DNA of 37,494 nt from an uncultured Roseiarcus sp. GTDB lineage: Bacteria; Pseudomonadota; Alphaproteobacteria; Rhizobiales; Beijerinckiaceae. Below the pieces are notes generated by a model. It was not told the origin of the DNA and did not search any database. It was given only the letters and a program-made list of their open reading frames with translations. Numbering within the stretch: the stretch's first letter is position 1; every line of letters begins with the position of its first letter. Both the position numbers and the translations under genes were made by a program. Below are positions 25,318-33,883 of this stretch, piece by piece. The stretch covers positions 1 to 37,494 of the forward strand of contig CAMFKX010000015.1 in assembly GCA_945957375.1 (NCBI GenBank), written 5' to 3'.

Positions 25318-25884
25318 ATGGGTACCCGATGGCTTGCGGCGACTGCGGCGCTGATTATCGGCTTGTGCGCATTCCTGAATGCAAACTCGGCTTCGGCGCA
25401 GATCATCAACCCGGTCGTAAACGGAACGTTGATTCTCGATTCTCACGTCGGCGACGAGTTCCTCTACGAATTCAGGGTCGGCGGCACGACCGGCTATCAC
25501 TTCAACATTCCAAGCGCCGGCAAGTTCGTCATCTCTGGGATGTCCGGGGTGACCAACGCAGCGGTCGGGGGCGGATTTTCCGGCGCCTTCACCGCATCCT
25601 ACACCGCCACGACGGCGACGTTCGAAGCGACTTCCGCGCAGAGCTTGCTGGTGTCCGCGACGCCCTACGGCGAATTCGACGTGTTTTCGACCGCGCCGGA
25701 CGTCGGAACCGTTGCCTATTCGGTCGACCACACGAGCGGCCTCCTCACCGGAACGACGGTCGACGGCCCCATGGGCGCCGCCGTTCCGGAACTCTCGACC
25801 TGGGCGATGATGGCGTTCGGCTTCGCGGCGCTCGGCCTTGCCGGCCGTCAAGCGCGGCGCGATAGTCGTACGTCTGCCGCTTGA
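25318..25884 (+). CDS. Exported protein with PEP-CTERM-type sorting signal
   Basis: A 188-residue protein with signal peptide (TRWLAATAALIIGLCAFL, cleaved after ASA) and a Thr/Ser/Gly-rich, beta-rich middle with no Cys after the signal. The C-terminus has VPELSTWAMM at 156, then a hydrophobic helix (AFGFAALGLAG) and a basic tail (RQARRDSR). That three-part tail is a PEP-CTERM variant recognised by an exosortase (EpsH/XrtA type), which cleaves it for surface or matrix display. No exosortase is in the window. Start ATG 25318 follows a perfect AGGAGGT; an in-frame ATG at 25255 is rejected. The middle domain is not recognised. Confidence 0.82.
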   Translation: MGTRWLAATAALIIGLCAFLNANSASAQIINPVVNGTLILDSHVGDEFLYEFRVGGTTGYHFNIPSAGKFVISGMSGVTNAAVGGGFSGAFTASYTATTATFEATSAQSLLVSATPYGEFDVFSTAPDVGTVAYSVDHTSGLLTGTTVDGPMGAAVPELSTWAMMAFGFAALGLAGRQARRDSRTSAA

Positions 25885-25949
25885 GGCTATAACGCGAGGA
25901 ATGGCGCGGACCCTTCCGGTCGGCGCCTCTTCCTCCAGGAGGTCTCGAA

Positions 25950-26738
25950 GTGGGCTCCTCAAACTTCGCAATCTTCGTCGCCGTCATCGTATTCTGCGCC
26001 GGCATCATCGGCCTGTCGCTCCGCGCCCGCCTGCCGGAAAAGCACTCTCCGGACCGCGCGGCCGGCATGATCGGCGCGATGACCGGCCTCATGAGCCTGT
26101 TGCTGGCGCTGGTGCTGGGGACGTTCGCGGGTTCCGCCTACGGCCTCTATTCGACCCAGAAGGCCGAGCTCGAGACGCTCGCCGCGCGGCTGATGCAGCT
26201 CGATTCCGCGCTCGAAGTCTACGGTCCGGAGACTCAGCCTGCCCGCGAAGGTCTGCGCAAGGTGCTACGGCGGACCTACGACGACATCTGGAGCAACGGC
26301 GTCCCCGCGCGGTCGGGCGCGGTGGTGACGGACATTCTCTCCGGCGTGAGGGCTCTCGACCAATATGTGCTGACGCTCACGCCCAGGACCGACGCGCAGC
26401 GCCAGGCATTCTTCAGCGCAAGCGGCGCCGTCACCGACATCAACCGCAACCAGCTCTTGATGGCCCTGCAGATTTCCGGCGGCATCCCCTGGCCGATGCT
26501 GACCATCGTCGTCTGCTGGTCGATTTTAATGTTCTGCGGCTACGGGCTGGTGTCGCCGGCAAACGGCACCGTTGTCACGGCGCTCGCGCTCGGCGCGATC
26601 ACGATCGCGAGCGCCATCTTCATGATCATCGAACTCAGCGACCCGTATTCGGGAACGTTCAAGCTCTCCGCCCGACCCATCCAGGAGACGATCGAGGCTC
26701 TGGGCGGAGTGACGTCCGGCGAGCCGTCGCCGAAATGA
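25950..26738 (+). CDS. DUF4239 (bestrophin-like) membrane protein
   Basis: A 262-residue inner-membrane protein. Helices are at about 5-25 and 40-65, a soluble segment spans about 70-170, and two more helices lie at about 178-200 and 205-228. The segment GLYSTQKAELETLAARLMQLDSAL... and VYGPETQPAREGLRKVL is typical of DUF4239, sometimes called bestrophin-like; function is unknown, with ion-channel similarity only suggested. GTG start at 25950 has a perfect AGGAGGT six bases upstream. It lies 65 bases after the PEP-CTERM gene and 21 bases before the exported amidase, consistent with one transcription unit. Confidence 0.82.
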   Translation: MGSSNFAIFVAVIVFCAGIIGLSLRARLPEKHSPDRAAGMIGAMTGLMSLLLALVLGTFAGSAYGLYSTQKAELETLAARLMQLDSALEVYGPETQPAREGLRKVLRRTYDDIWSNGVPARSGAVVTDILSGVRALDQYVLTLTPRTDAQRQAFFSASGAVTDINRNQLLMALQISGGIPWPMLTIVVCWSILMFCGYGLVSPANGTVVTALALGAITIASAIFMIIELSDPYSGTFKLSARPIQETIEALGGVTSGEPSPK

Positions 26739-26759
26739 CGGCGACGCGAGGAGGCCCAC

Positions 26760-28256
26760 ATGATGGATCGAAGAATGCTCATCAAAGGCGCGGGGGCGGC
26801 GCTCGCCGCATCGGGGCTCGTGGGTCCGGCCGCGGCGGCCGAACCGGACGATCCCCTCAGCTATGCCTCCGTCGATGACCTTGTCGCCCTGTTCAAGGCG
26901 AAGAAGGCTTCGCCGGTCGATCTCCTGAAGGCGCAGATCAAGCGGATCGAGACCTGGAACGCCAAGGTCAACTGCATCACCGACGCGCATTTCGACGCGG
27001 CGATGAAGGAAGCGCAGCAGTCGGAAGAGCGCTATCGGCGCGGCGACCCGCGCCCGCTCGAAGGGATCACGGTCGCGATCAAGGACGAGTTCGCCCGGCC
27101 GGGCTGGCGGATCACGCAGGGGTCGCTCGTCTTCAAGGACTCGCCGCCCGCTACGGAAAACGCGGCCATCATCGACTTCCTCGAGGCGGCCGGCGCGGTG
27201 ATGCCGATCCAGACCACGGTGCCGGAATTCTACCTCTTCATCGGCGCCTCGACCCGCGCCTGGGGCACGACGCACAATCCCTGGAACCTCGAATATTCGC
27301 CGGGCGGGTCGTCGGCCGGATCGGGGGCGGCGCTCGCTGCAGGCTTCTCGACGCTCGCGCTCGGGTCGGACATGGGCGGCTCGATCCGCCTGCCCGCCTC
27401 GCAGAATGGCCTCTACGGCTTCCGGCCGCCGTTCGGGCGAGTGGCCAGCGGCGAGGTGCCCTATTCGACCTCCGGCCCGATGGCGCGGCAGTTCAGCGAT
27501 CTCGTTCATCTGCAGAACGCGATCGTCGGCCCCTCCGACAAGGTGATGGCGGCGATCCGGCCTCGCCTCGACTATCCCGCCCAATACGACGACCTTTCCG
27601 GCTGGCGCATCGCCGTCGACTGGGGCGCCGGACTCGCCGACGTCATCCCGTCAGTGAAGGCGGCGATGCAGAAGGGAATTGAGTCGCTGCGCGGCGCCGG
27701 CTGCGTTGTCGACGAGGTCGACTGCGGCTTCTCGAAGGAGCAGAAGTTCGTCTTCATGCGCGGCCTGTTCGCGACCTCGATCGGAACCCTGCTCGACATC
27801 TCGAAAGCGAATCGGGACAAGCTTTCGCCCTATATGGCCGAAGTGCTCGACCTCGTCGGCCCGGTTGGACCGGCTCAGGCCGATGCGGCGGAAGCCCTCG
27901 TCGGACAGCTTCACCAGCAGGTGCAGGAGCGCGTGTTCGGCAAGGGCTACAAGATCCTGCTGATGCCGACGATCGCGACGCCCCTCGTCAAGGCGGACAT
28001 GTTCAAGAGCAAGGAAAGCGGCGCCGACATGTGGACTGGCACCGGCTTCGGCTATGTGCTGACCTGGCCCTGGAACCTGCTCAACCGCTACCCGGTCGTG
28101 GACGTTCCGCTCGGTGTCGTCGAGGACCGGATGCCCTCGGGCATGCAGGTCATCGGCCAGACCTTCAGCGATCTCGACGCATTCCAGTTCTCGTACGCCT
28201 GGTCGAAGCTGCGGCCGCCGCTGTTCGCCGACGGACGCTTCCCGACCTTCGCCTGA
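26760..28256 (+). CDS. Exported amidase-signature hydrolase with Tat-like leader
   Basis: A 498-residue amidase-signature enzyme. The N-terminus (MMDRRMLIKGAGAALAASGL...AAAAEPDD) has a twin-arginine and a short hydrophobic stretch, so export as a folded protein through Tat is likely. The catalytic triad shows normal spacing: Lys108 (VAIKDEF), Ser184 (YSPGGSSAGSGAAL) and Ser208 (DMGGSIRLPAS). It should hydrolyse an amide or cyclic amide in the periplasm. Amidase-signature enzymes include NylA, the nylon cyclic-dimer hydrolase, and the neighbours are NylC- and NylB-like, but nothing in this sequence alone singles out NylA over other amidases. GAGGAGG precedes the start. Confidence 0.88.
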   Translation: MMDRRMLIKGAGAALAASGLVGPAAAAEPDDPLSYASVDDLVALFKAKKASPVDLLKAQIKRIETWNAKVNCITDAHFDAAMKEAQQSEERYRRGDPRPLEGITVAIKDEFARPGWRITQGSLVFKDSPPATENAAIIDFLEAAGAVMPIQTTVPEFYLFIGASTRAWGTTHNPWNLEYSPGGSSAGSGAALAAGFSTLALGSDMGGSIRLPASQNGLYGFRPPFGRVASGEVPYSTSGPMARQFSDLVHLQNAIVGPSDKVMAAIRPRLDYPAQYDDLSGWRIAVDWGAGLADVIPSVKAAMQKGIESLRGAGCVVDEVDCGFSKEQKFVFMRGLFATSIGTLLDISKANRDKLSPYMAEVLDLVGPVGPAQADAAEALVGQLHQQVQERVFGKGYKILLMPTIATPLVKADMFKSKESGADMWTGTGFGYVLTWPWNLLNRYPVVDVPLGVVEDRMPSGMQVIGQTFSDLDAFQFSYAWSKLRPPLFADGRFPTFA

Positions 28257-28302
28257 GTCGAGTTTGTCGCGGCGCCGCCGGCCGCTGCGACGGGAGATGA
28301 GC

Positions 28303-29268
28303 ATGCTTCGGCAGGACGACTTGAAACCGGTCATCGTCGAGGACGGCGTCGCGTTCGACCTCCCCGGCGTAACGATCGGCACGGCGGAATATCGCGAGGG
28401 CCCGACCGGCTGCTCGGTGTTCCGCTTCGCGAAGCCCGCGGTCTGCGAGGTCGACATGCGCGGCGGCTCGCCTGGCCTGTTCGGCGGCTATCCGTTGATC
28501 GACGCGCTGTTCCTTGCCGGCGGCTCGCTCTACGGGCTCGAGGTCGGCTGCGGCGTCGCCGGGGAAATCCTCGCCGAGCGAAACACGGCGGGTTTCATGG
28601 ACATCGCGGTCGTTTCGGGCGCGATCGTGTACGACTTCTCACGCCGCGACACGCTCATCTATCCGGACAAGCGGCTCGGCGCGGCAGCCTTCCGCGCCGC
28701 CGCGCCGGGGCGCTTTCCCATCGGCGCGCGCGGCGCGGGATGCTCGACTTCGGTCGGCCAGATCGGCTCGACGCGCTTCCTTCCCGAGCCCGGCGGACAG
28801 GGCTGCGCTGTCGGCAAGCTCGGCGACGCCACGATCGGCGTCTTCACCGTGGTGAACGCCCTCGGCGCCGTCTTCGCCGAGGACGGCCGGATCCTGCGCG
28901 GCTATCTCGACAAGGAGACCGGCAGGCGCTTGTCGCTCGAGGACATCATCCGCGACTTTCCGGCGGAGGCGGGCGTGATCGGCGCCACCGCAGGAGGTCA
29001 CACGACGATCACCGCGGTCATCGTCGACAAGGCGATCCCCGCCGTCGACCTGCGCCAGTTCGGGCGGCAGGTCCATGCGTCGATGGCGCAGACGATCCGG
29101 CCGTTCCACACCCCGCTCGACGGCGACATCCTGTTCTCGGTTTCGCTTGGCGAGGAGCCGCTCGCCTTCCATGCCGCGGTCGCGGCCGAGTTCGCCTCCG
29201 GGCTTGCGCGCCAGGCGATCCATCGCGCCGTGCTGACGGGGCCGGGGATGACGATAGGTCAATCATGA
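28303..29268 (+). CDS. P1/S58-family hydrolase, NylC-like
   Basis: A 321-residue N-terminal-nucleophile hydrolase of the P1 (DmpA/BapA/NylC) family. Segments resembling the nylon-oligomer endohydrolase NylC as I remember it include DLPGVTIGTAEYREGPTG, GAIVYDFSRRDT, IYPDKRLGAAAF, FGRQVHASM and IRPFHTPLDGDILFSV. These enzymes self-cleave before a Ser or Thr, which becomes the nucleophile. Here the site is GGHTTITAV with Thr234 the likely nucleophile, preceded by His instead of the Asn I recall in NylC. No signal peptide, so cytoplasmic. ATG 28303 is better spaced from GGGAG than ATG 28297. The stop overlaps the next start (ATGA). Family sure, substrate inferred only. Confidence 0.88.
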   Translation: MLRQDDLKPVIVEDGVAFDLPGVTIGTAEYREGPTGCSVFRFAKPAVCEVDMRGGSPGLFGGYPLIDALFLAGGSLYGLEVGCGVAGEILAERNTAGFMDIAVVSGAIVYDFSRRDTLIYPDKRLGAAAFRAAAPGRFPIGARGAGCSTSVGQIGSTRFLPEPGGQGCAVGKLGDATIGVFTVVNALGAVFAEDGRILRGYLDKETGRRLSLEDIIRDFPAEAGVIGATAGGHTTITAVIVDKAIPAVDLRQFGRQVHASMAQTIRPFHTPLDGDILFSVSLGEEPLAFHAAVAAEFASGLARQAIHRAVLTGPGMTIGQS

Positions 29269-29606
29269 ACAGTCTCAGCAGCAACGCGGCGCTCGCCATC
29301 GCGATCGTGCTCGAAGTCACCGGCACGACGGCGCTCCAGCTTTCGGAGCAACTCACCAAGCTCGCGCCGAGCCTGGTGATGGCCGTCTGCTACATCGGCA
29401 GCCTCTACTTCATGTCGCTGTCGCTGAAGACCATTCCGATCGGCATCGCCTATGCGATCTGGAGCGGCCTCGGCATCGTCCTCATCACGGCCATCGGCTA
29501 CGTGAAGTTTCGTCAGTCGCTCGATGCGCCGGGTCTCATCGGCATCGCCCTGATCGTCGCCGGCGTCGTCGTCGCGAACCTCTTCTCGAAATCGGTGGTC
29601 CACTGA
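29265..29606 (+). CDS. Small multidrug resistance (SMR) family transporter
   Basis: A 113-residue protein with four membrane helices. The SMR signature is visible: conserved Glu17 in AIVLEVTGTTALQLS, YFMSLSLKTIPIGIAYAIWSGLG (second and third helices) and a final helix ending NLF. Members export cationic compounds or small molecules by proton exchange as dimers. The ATG lies inside the stop of the P1-hydrolase gene, so the two are made together. This suggests export of a product or a toxic substrate of the hydrolase, which is inference. No second SMR subunit is adjacent. Confidence 0.92.
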   Translation: MNSLSSNAALAIAIVLEVTGTTALQLSEQLTKLAPSLVMAVCYIGSLYFMSLSLKTIPIGIAYAIWSGLGIVLITAIGYVKFRQSLDAPGLIGIALIVAGVVVANLFSKSVVH

Positions 29607-29613
29607 GGCGCGC

Positions 29614-29754
29614 ATGCTGCGACGAACCCTGTTCATTGTCGCCACAGCCAACGTCGTCGGCCGCAAGGGCGTGCGGCCAGTTGCACGAAGGGCTCGTCGC
29701 CTTCGGCGCGGGCCTGAGGGGGCGGGCGACGTTTTGACGGGCCGGGTTCAATGA
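29614..29754 (+). CDS. Possible 46-residue basic peptide (doubtful)
   Basis: An ATG-started frame (MLRRTLFIVATANVVG then Arg-rich sequence) fills the gap between the SMR gene and the next gene, and its stop overlaps the next ATG (ATGA). The overlap could mean coupling, but the frame is very basic, has only a weak ribosome site (GAGG) and matches nothing I recognise. Confidence 0.2.
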   Translation: MLRRTLFIVATANVVGRKGVRPVARRARRLRRGPEGAGDVLTGRVQ

Positions 29755-30092
29755 CGATCCATGATCCGCGGAAACCGCAATCGCCGCTCCCGGCCGGCTT
29801 CCGGCAGGGCGTGATCTCCGCGATCACGGTGGTGATCGGCTTCTCGCTCCTGTTCCTGCGCTACTGGGGTTTCGAGTCGAAAGGGCGGGTGACGGCCACT
29901 GCGGTCGTCGCGGGCGTCGTGCTGATGGCGGCGATCCTGCTCGAGTTCTACGCGCTCTTTCGCGCGCTCCAGCCCGAGGACGAGCAGGTGTCCGAATACC
30001 GGCGGACGCTGCGCTGGTTCATGGCGTCGATCGTCGTCCTGTTCGCGAGCATCGTCATTGCATCGATCGCCACGACCGGGATCGCGCCATGA
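29751..30092 (+). CDS. Small membrane protein, unrecognised
   Basis: A 113-residue protein with three probable membrane helices (about 20-38, 48-72, 90-108) separated by charged loops (RYWGFESKGR, LQPEDEQVSEYRRTLR). I do not recognise a family. The start has a weak ribosome site (CCGGG) and may rely on translation from upstream. It lies between the SMR transporter and the first Tat-exported amidohydrolase on the same strand, within what appears to be one unit. The 144 bases before it contain only the doubtful small frame. Confidence 0.65.
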   Translation: MTIHDPRKPQSPLPAGFRQGVISAITVVIGFSLLFLRYWGFESKGRVTATAVVAGVVLMAAILLEFYALFRALQPEDEQVSEYRRTLRWFMASIVVLFASIVIASIATTGIAP

Positions 30093-30162
30093 GGCCGCGA
30101 CGCGCGGCGCGCGCCTTCAATCCTCCGCTCCAAGAGCGAACCCATCGGGAAGGACGATCGCC

Positions 30163-31968
30163 ATGTGCATGAACTGCGGTTTCGCCAACGCCCTCGGCGC
30201 CTTCATGACCGACCGGCTTCCCAAGGGGATCGACCGGCGCCGCTTCGTCCAGGCATCGCTCGCGTGCGTCGGCGTCGGGGCGTCGTCGCTGTCGCTTCCG
30301 GGCGCAGCCCTCGCCGCCGCCGATCACGCGACGGTCATTTTCCGCAACGGCAAGGTGTACACCCTCGACGCGCAGAAACCCTGGGCGCAGGCGGTCGCGG
30401 TCGCCGGCGACAGGATCGTCGCGGTCGGCGCAGACGCGGACGCGCTCGCCCACGCCGGCCCGGAGACGAAGGTGATCGACCTCGCCGGGCGGATGCTGAT
30501 GCCCGGCTTCGTCGAGGCGCACATTCACCCGCTGCTCGGCGCCTTCATGACCACGGGCGTCGATCTTCAGGTTGCGACGGCCAAGGACGCCCTCTCCGCG
30601 ATCGCCGCCTATGCGAAGTCCCACCCGACCGGCCCGATCCGCGGCTTCGGCTGGCGCGTGGACATGTTCCCGGCCGACGGGCCGACGCGTGAAATGCTAG
30701 ATGCGGTGATCGCGGAGCGGCCGGCGTTCTTCTTCGCCATCGACGGGCACAGCCTGTGGATCAACAGCAAGGCGCTCGAGGTGGCGAAAATCGACGCGCA
30801 GACGCCCGACCCCGTCCCCGGCTTCAGCTATTTCGTGCGCGACAAGGGCGGCCAGCCGACCGGCTACGTTCTCGAAAGTTCGGCCGTTCTCGAAGTCGTC
30901 AACGCCGTCGATCCGATTTCCGTCGAGGCGATGGCGAAGCTGCTGGTCGACTGGCTGCCCCAGTCCTCCGCCGCCGGCATCACGTCCGTCTACGACGCCG
31001 GCGTTCCGCCGATCGGCGCGGATCAGGGCGCGATCCTGGAAATCTACACCGAGCTGGAGAAGCAGGGCCGGCTGCCTTTTCGCGTGGTCGGCTCCTACCT
31101 CCTCAAGGCGCCGCCGATCGAGGACGCGACCGCGGCCACGCTGGACCTCAGGCGACGCATCGACACCGCCCTCGTCCAGGCGCCGATCCTGAAGATCATC
31201 GGCGACGGAACGCAAGGCGGCTATACCGCATGGCTCACCGAACCTTACGCGGACAAGCCAGACTCGATCGGGAGTTCGCCCTTCAGCGAGGCGCAGTGGC
31301 GGAGCATGATCCTCGACGCGGACCGCGCCGGCCTCGACATCCACGTCCACGCCTGCGGCGAACGCACGGCTCATGTCGCTCTCGACGCCTTCGAGGCGGC
31401 GATCGCGACGAATGGCCCGCGCAAGCGGCGCCACGCGATCGCCCACAACGTGCTCACCGACGACGTGGACATCCCGCGCTTCGGCAAGCTCGGAGTCATC
31501 GCCCAGTTTTCCGCCAACTGGATGTCGGCCGATCCGGACACGCTGACGAACCTGACTCGCCTGTACGGGCCGGCGCGCCAGAGCAAGGTCTATCGGCCGA
31601 AATCGATTCTGGCGGCCGGCGGCGCGGTGACGTTCGGTTCGGACTGGCCGGCGGCCGGCTACGTCTCGACCTGCAAGCCGCTCGACTCGATCCAGGTCGC
31701 GGTAACGCGGCAGATCGTCGGCAAGCCCGACGCTCCGGTGCTCGCGCCCGCGGCGGAGCGCATGGACCTCGCCGAGGCGCTCCACGCAGCGACCCTGGCG
31801 GGCGCGCGTCAGATCCGCCTCGACGACAAGATCGGCTCGATCGCGCCGGGCAAGCGCGCGGACATGATCGTGCTGGCGAAGAACCTGTTCGACGTCGCGC
31901 CGCACGAGATCGCCGCGACGCCGGTCGAGATGACGATGATGAACGGTCGGTTCACGCATGGCGGGTGA
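30163..31968 (+). CDS. Tat-exported Amidohydro_3 (YtcJ-like) enzyme 1 with MCxxC leader
   Basis: A 601-residue metal-dependent amidohydrolase. It begins MCMNCGFANAL, then a twin-arginine motif (GIDRRRFVQASLA) and a hydrophobic stretch to ALAAAD, so it should be exported folded by Tat. The catalytic barrel shows FVEAHIHP (His120, His122), HVHACGE, AHN and FGSDWPAAGY (Asp ligand), with the terminal GKRADMIVLAKNLFDVAP. This is the Amidohydro_3 family, which includes YtcJ and N-substituted formamide deformylase. It most likely hydrolyses an amide or lactam-like compound. It is about half identical by eye to enzyme 2 (32010) and shares its closing MTMMNGRFTHGG. GGAAGGA precedes the start. Confidence 0.9.
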   Translation: MCMNCGFANALGAFMTDRLPKGIDRRRFVQASLACVGVGASSLSLPGAALAAADHATVIFRNGKVYTLDAQKPWAQAVAVAGDRIVAVGADADALAHAGPETKVIDLAGRMLMPGFVEAHIHPLLGAFMTTGVDLQVATAKDALSAIAAYAKSHPTGPIRGFGWRVDMFPADGPTREMLDAVIAERPAFFFAIDGHSLWINSKALEVAKIDAQTPDPVPGFSYFVRDKGGQPTGYVLESSAVLEVVNAVDPISVEAMAKLLVDWLPQSSAAGITSVYDAGVPPIGADQGAILEIYTELEKQGRLPFRVVGSYLLKAPPIEDATAATLDLRRRIDTALVQAPILKIIGDGTQGGYTAWLTEPYADKPDSIGSSPFSEAQWRSMILDADRAGLDIHVHACGERTAHVALDAFEAAIATNGPRKRRHAIAHNVLTDDVDIPRFGKLGVIAQFSANWMSADPDTLTNLTRLYGPARQSKVYRPKSILAAGGAVTFGSDWPAAGYVSTCKPLDSIQVAVTRQIVGKPDAPVLAPAAERMDLAEALHAATLAGARQIRLDDKIGSIAPGKRADMIVLAKNLFDVAPHEIAATPVEMTMMNGRFTHGG

Positions 31969-32009
31969 GCGCAACACCCGCGAATACGCATGGCAGGGGA
32001 GCAGCAACG

Positions 32010-33827
32010 ATGTGCGTCGGATGTCAGTGGGCGACTTACCGGGATTTCGCCTCGTCGTCGGCGCCGGGAGGGAGCGGCCTGACGCGACGTCAGGCGCTCC
32101 GACGCGGCGCAGCGTTCGCCGCCTCGGCAGTCGCAGGAAGCTATATCGGACCCTCATTCGTCGCCGAGGCGGTCGCGGACGACAATCCGCACGCCGATAC
32201 GGTCTTTCGTAACGGCCCGGTCTACACGGTTGCAAATGGCAATCCGTGGGCGCGCGCCGTGGCGGTCAAGGGCAAGCGCATCGCCTTCGTCGGCGACGAG
32301 GCGGGCGTCGAGGTCTGGGTCGGGCCGCAGACCCGCGTCGTCGACCTCGCCGGCAAGATGCTGATGCCGGGTTTCGTCGAGGGTCATACGCATCCGCTGG
32401 TCGGCGCCACCGTCACGCGGGGCGCCGACCTACAGTTCGACAGCCGCGGCGAGATTGTCGCGGCCTTGAAGGCCTATCGCGACGCCGTCGGCAGTCCGGA
32501 GGTGGTCCGCGGCTTCGGCTGGCGCTATACCGCCTTCCCGCCGACCGGGCCGAAAAAGGAGGATCTGGACGCGCTCTGGCCAGACGTCCCAGTCATTCTC
32601 ATCGCCATCGACGCGCACGGCGCCTGGGTGAATTCGCAGGCGCTCGCGCTCGCCGGCATCGCGAAGGACACGAAGGATCCGCTGCCCGGCTTCTCCTATT
32701 TCGAGCGTGATCCGGCGACCGGCGAGCCGACCGGCTATCTCGTCGAGGTGCCCGCGATCATGCAGGTCAACAACGCCATTGAACCGTTCAGCGGCGATTA
32801 CGTCGCCCAGTCGCTCTCCGAGTGGCTGCCCAAGGCCGCCGAGGCCGGGCTCACCTCGCTGTTCGACGCCGGCATTCAGATCGTTCCCGACAACGAAGGC
32901 TACGCCATCTATGCGCAGTTGGAGCGCGCGGGAAAGCTGCCGTTCCGCGTGGTCGGTTCGCACTACTACAACAATCCGGCCGCCGATCCGATCCCTGCGA
33001 TCAAGGCGCTGCGCCGCGAGTTCGACTCGGAGCTGGTGCAGGCGAGGGTTCTGAAGCTCAACATCGACGGCGGCGACTCGCAATACACCGCCGCCATGCT
33101 CGCGCCCTATTCGGACGACCCGAAAACGAGCGGCAACACGTTGCTGCCGCCCGCGACGTTCGCCGACATCGTCAGCCGCGCTGACAGAGAGGGGATCGAC
33201 ATCCACGTCCACGCCTGGGGCGACCGCGGCGCCCGCCTTGCGCTGGACGCGTTCGAGGCCGCGACAAAAGCCAATCCTCCGCGCGATCGGCGCAATGCGG
33301 CGGCGCATCTGCCCCTGATTGATCCCGAGGACGTTTCCCGCTTCGGCAAGCTCGGGGTCTACGCGCAGTTTTCGGCGCAATGGGCGGCGCCCGATCGGCA
33401 ATGGCTTCAGGTCAACCGGTCTCGCTGGGGCGCGCGCGCGGACGCCGAGTTCAGCATGAAGTCGATCCTCGATCACGGCGGCGCGCTGTCGTTCGGCACG
33501 GATTGGCCGGCCGCGAACTACTACAGCACCTTCCGTCCGCTCGACGCGATCGAAATCGCGACGACGCGCAGAGAACTGGACAGGCCCGATGGGCCATCGC
33601 TGGCGCCGGCGGCGGAGGCCATCTCCCTTGACGCCGCCCTCAAGGCCAACACTCTGGGGGCGGCGAGTCAACTGCGGATGGAGCAAGACGTCGGCTCGGT
33701 TGAGGCCGGGAAATTCGCCGACCTCGTCGTGCTGGAAAAGAACCTCTTCGAGGTCGCCCCGCACGACATCCACAAGACCAAGGTCCTGATGACGATGATG
33801 AACGGCCGCTTCACCCATGGCGGGTGA
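32010..33827 (+). CDS. Tat-exported Amidohydro_3 enzyme 2 with MCxxC leader
   Basis: A 605-residue paralogue of the preceding gene. It begins MCVGCQWATY, with the twin-arginine motif GLTRRQALRRGAAF near residues 23-36 and a likely cleavage around AEAVAD. Metal motifs: FVEGHTHP (His126, His128), HVHAWGD, AAHLPL (His) and FGTDWPAANYYS. The end KVLMTMMNGRFTHGG matches enzyme 1. GGGGAG precedes the ATG and 41 bases separate it from the previous stop. The first part of the frame could be read further upstream, but only as shadow of enzyme 1. The pair clearly arose by duplication and diverged in the substrate-facing middle region. Confidence 0.9.
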   Translation: MCVGCQWATYRDFASSSAPGGSGLTRRQALRRGAAFAASAVAGSYIGPSFVAEAVADDNPHADTVFRNGPVYTVANGNPWARAVAVKGKRIAFVGDEAGVEVWVGPQTRVVDLAGKMLMPGFVEGHTHPLVGATVTRGADLQFDSRGEIVAALKAYRDAVGSPEVVRGFGWRYTAFPPTGPKKEDLDALWPDVPVILIAIDAHGAWVNSQALALAGIAKDTKDPLPGFSYFERDPATGEPTGYLVEVPAIMQVNNAIEPFSGDYVAQSLSEWLPKAAEAGLTSLFDAGIQIVPDNEGYAIYAQLERAGKLPFRVVGSHYYNNPAADPIPAIKALRREFDSELVQARVLKLNIDGGDSQYTAAMLAPYSDDPKTSGNTLLPPATFADIVSRADREGIDIHVHAWGDRGARLALDAFEAATKANPPRDRRNAAAHLPLIDPEDVSRFGKLGVYAQFSAQWAAPDRQWLQVNRSRWGARADAEFSMKSILDHGGALSFGTDWPAANYYSTFRPLDAIEIATTRRELDRPDGPSLAPAAEAISLDAALKANTLGAASQLRMEQDVGSVEAGKFADLVVLEKNLFEVAPHDIHKTKVLMTMMNGRFTHGG

Positions 33828-33883
33828 GCGACGAACGACGCCGAAGAGCGGGCGCCGGCGCCCCACGAGCGAAGGAAAAAGTC

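Noticed and set aside
30756-32009. Upstream extension of amidohydrolase 2 through amidohydrolase 1
   Set aside because: The added 418 residues are an out-of-frame reading of enzyme 1; the MCxxC-Tat start at 32010 has its own ribosome site.
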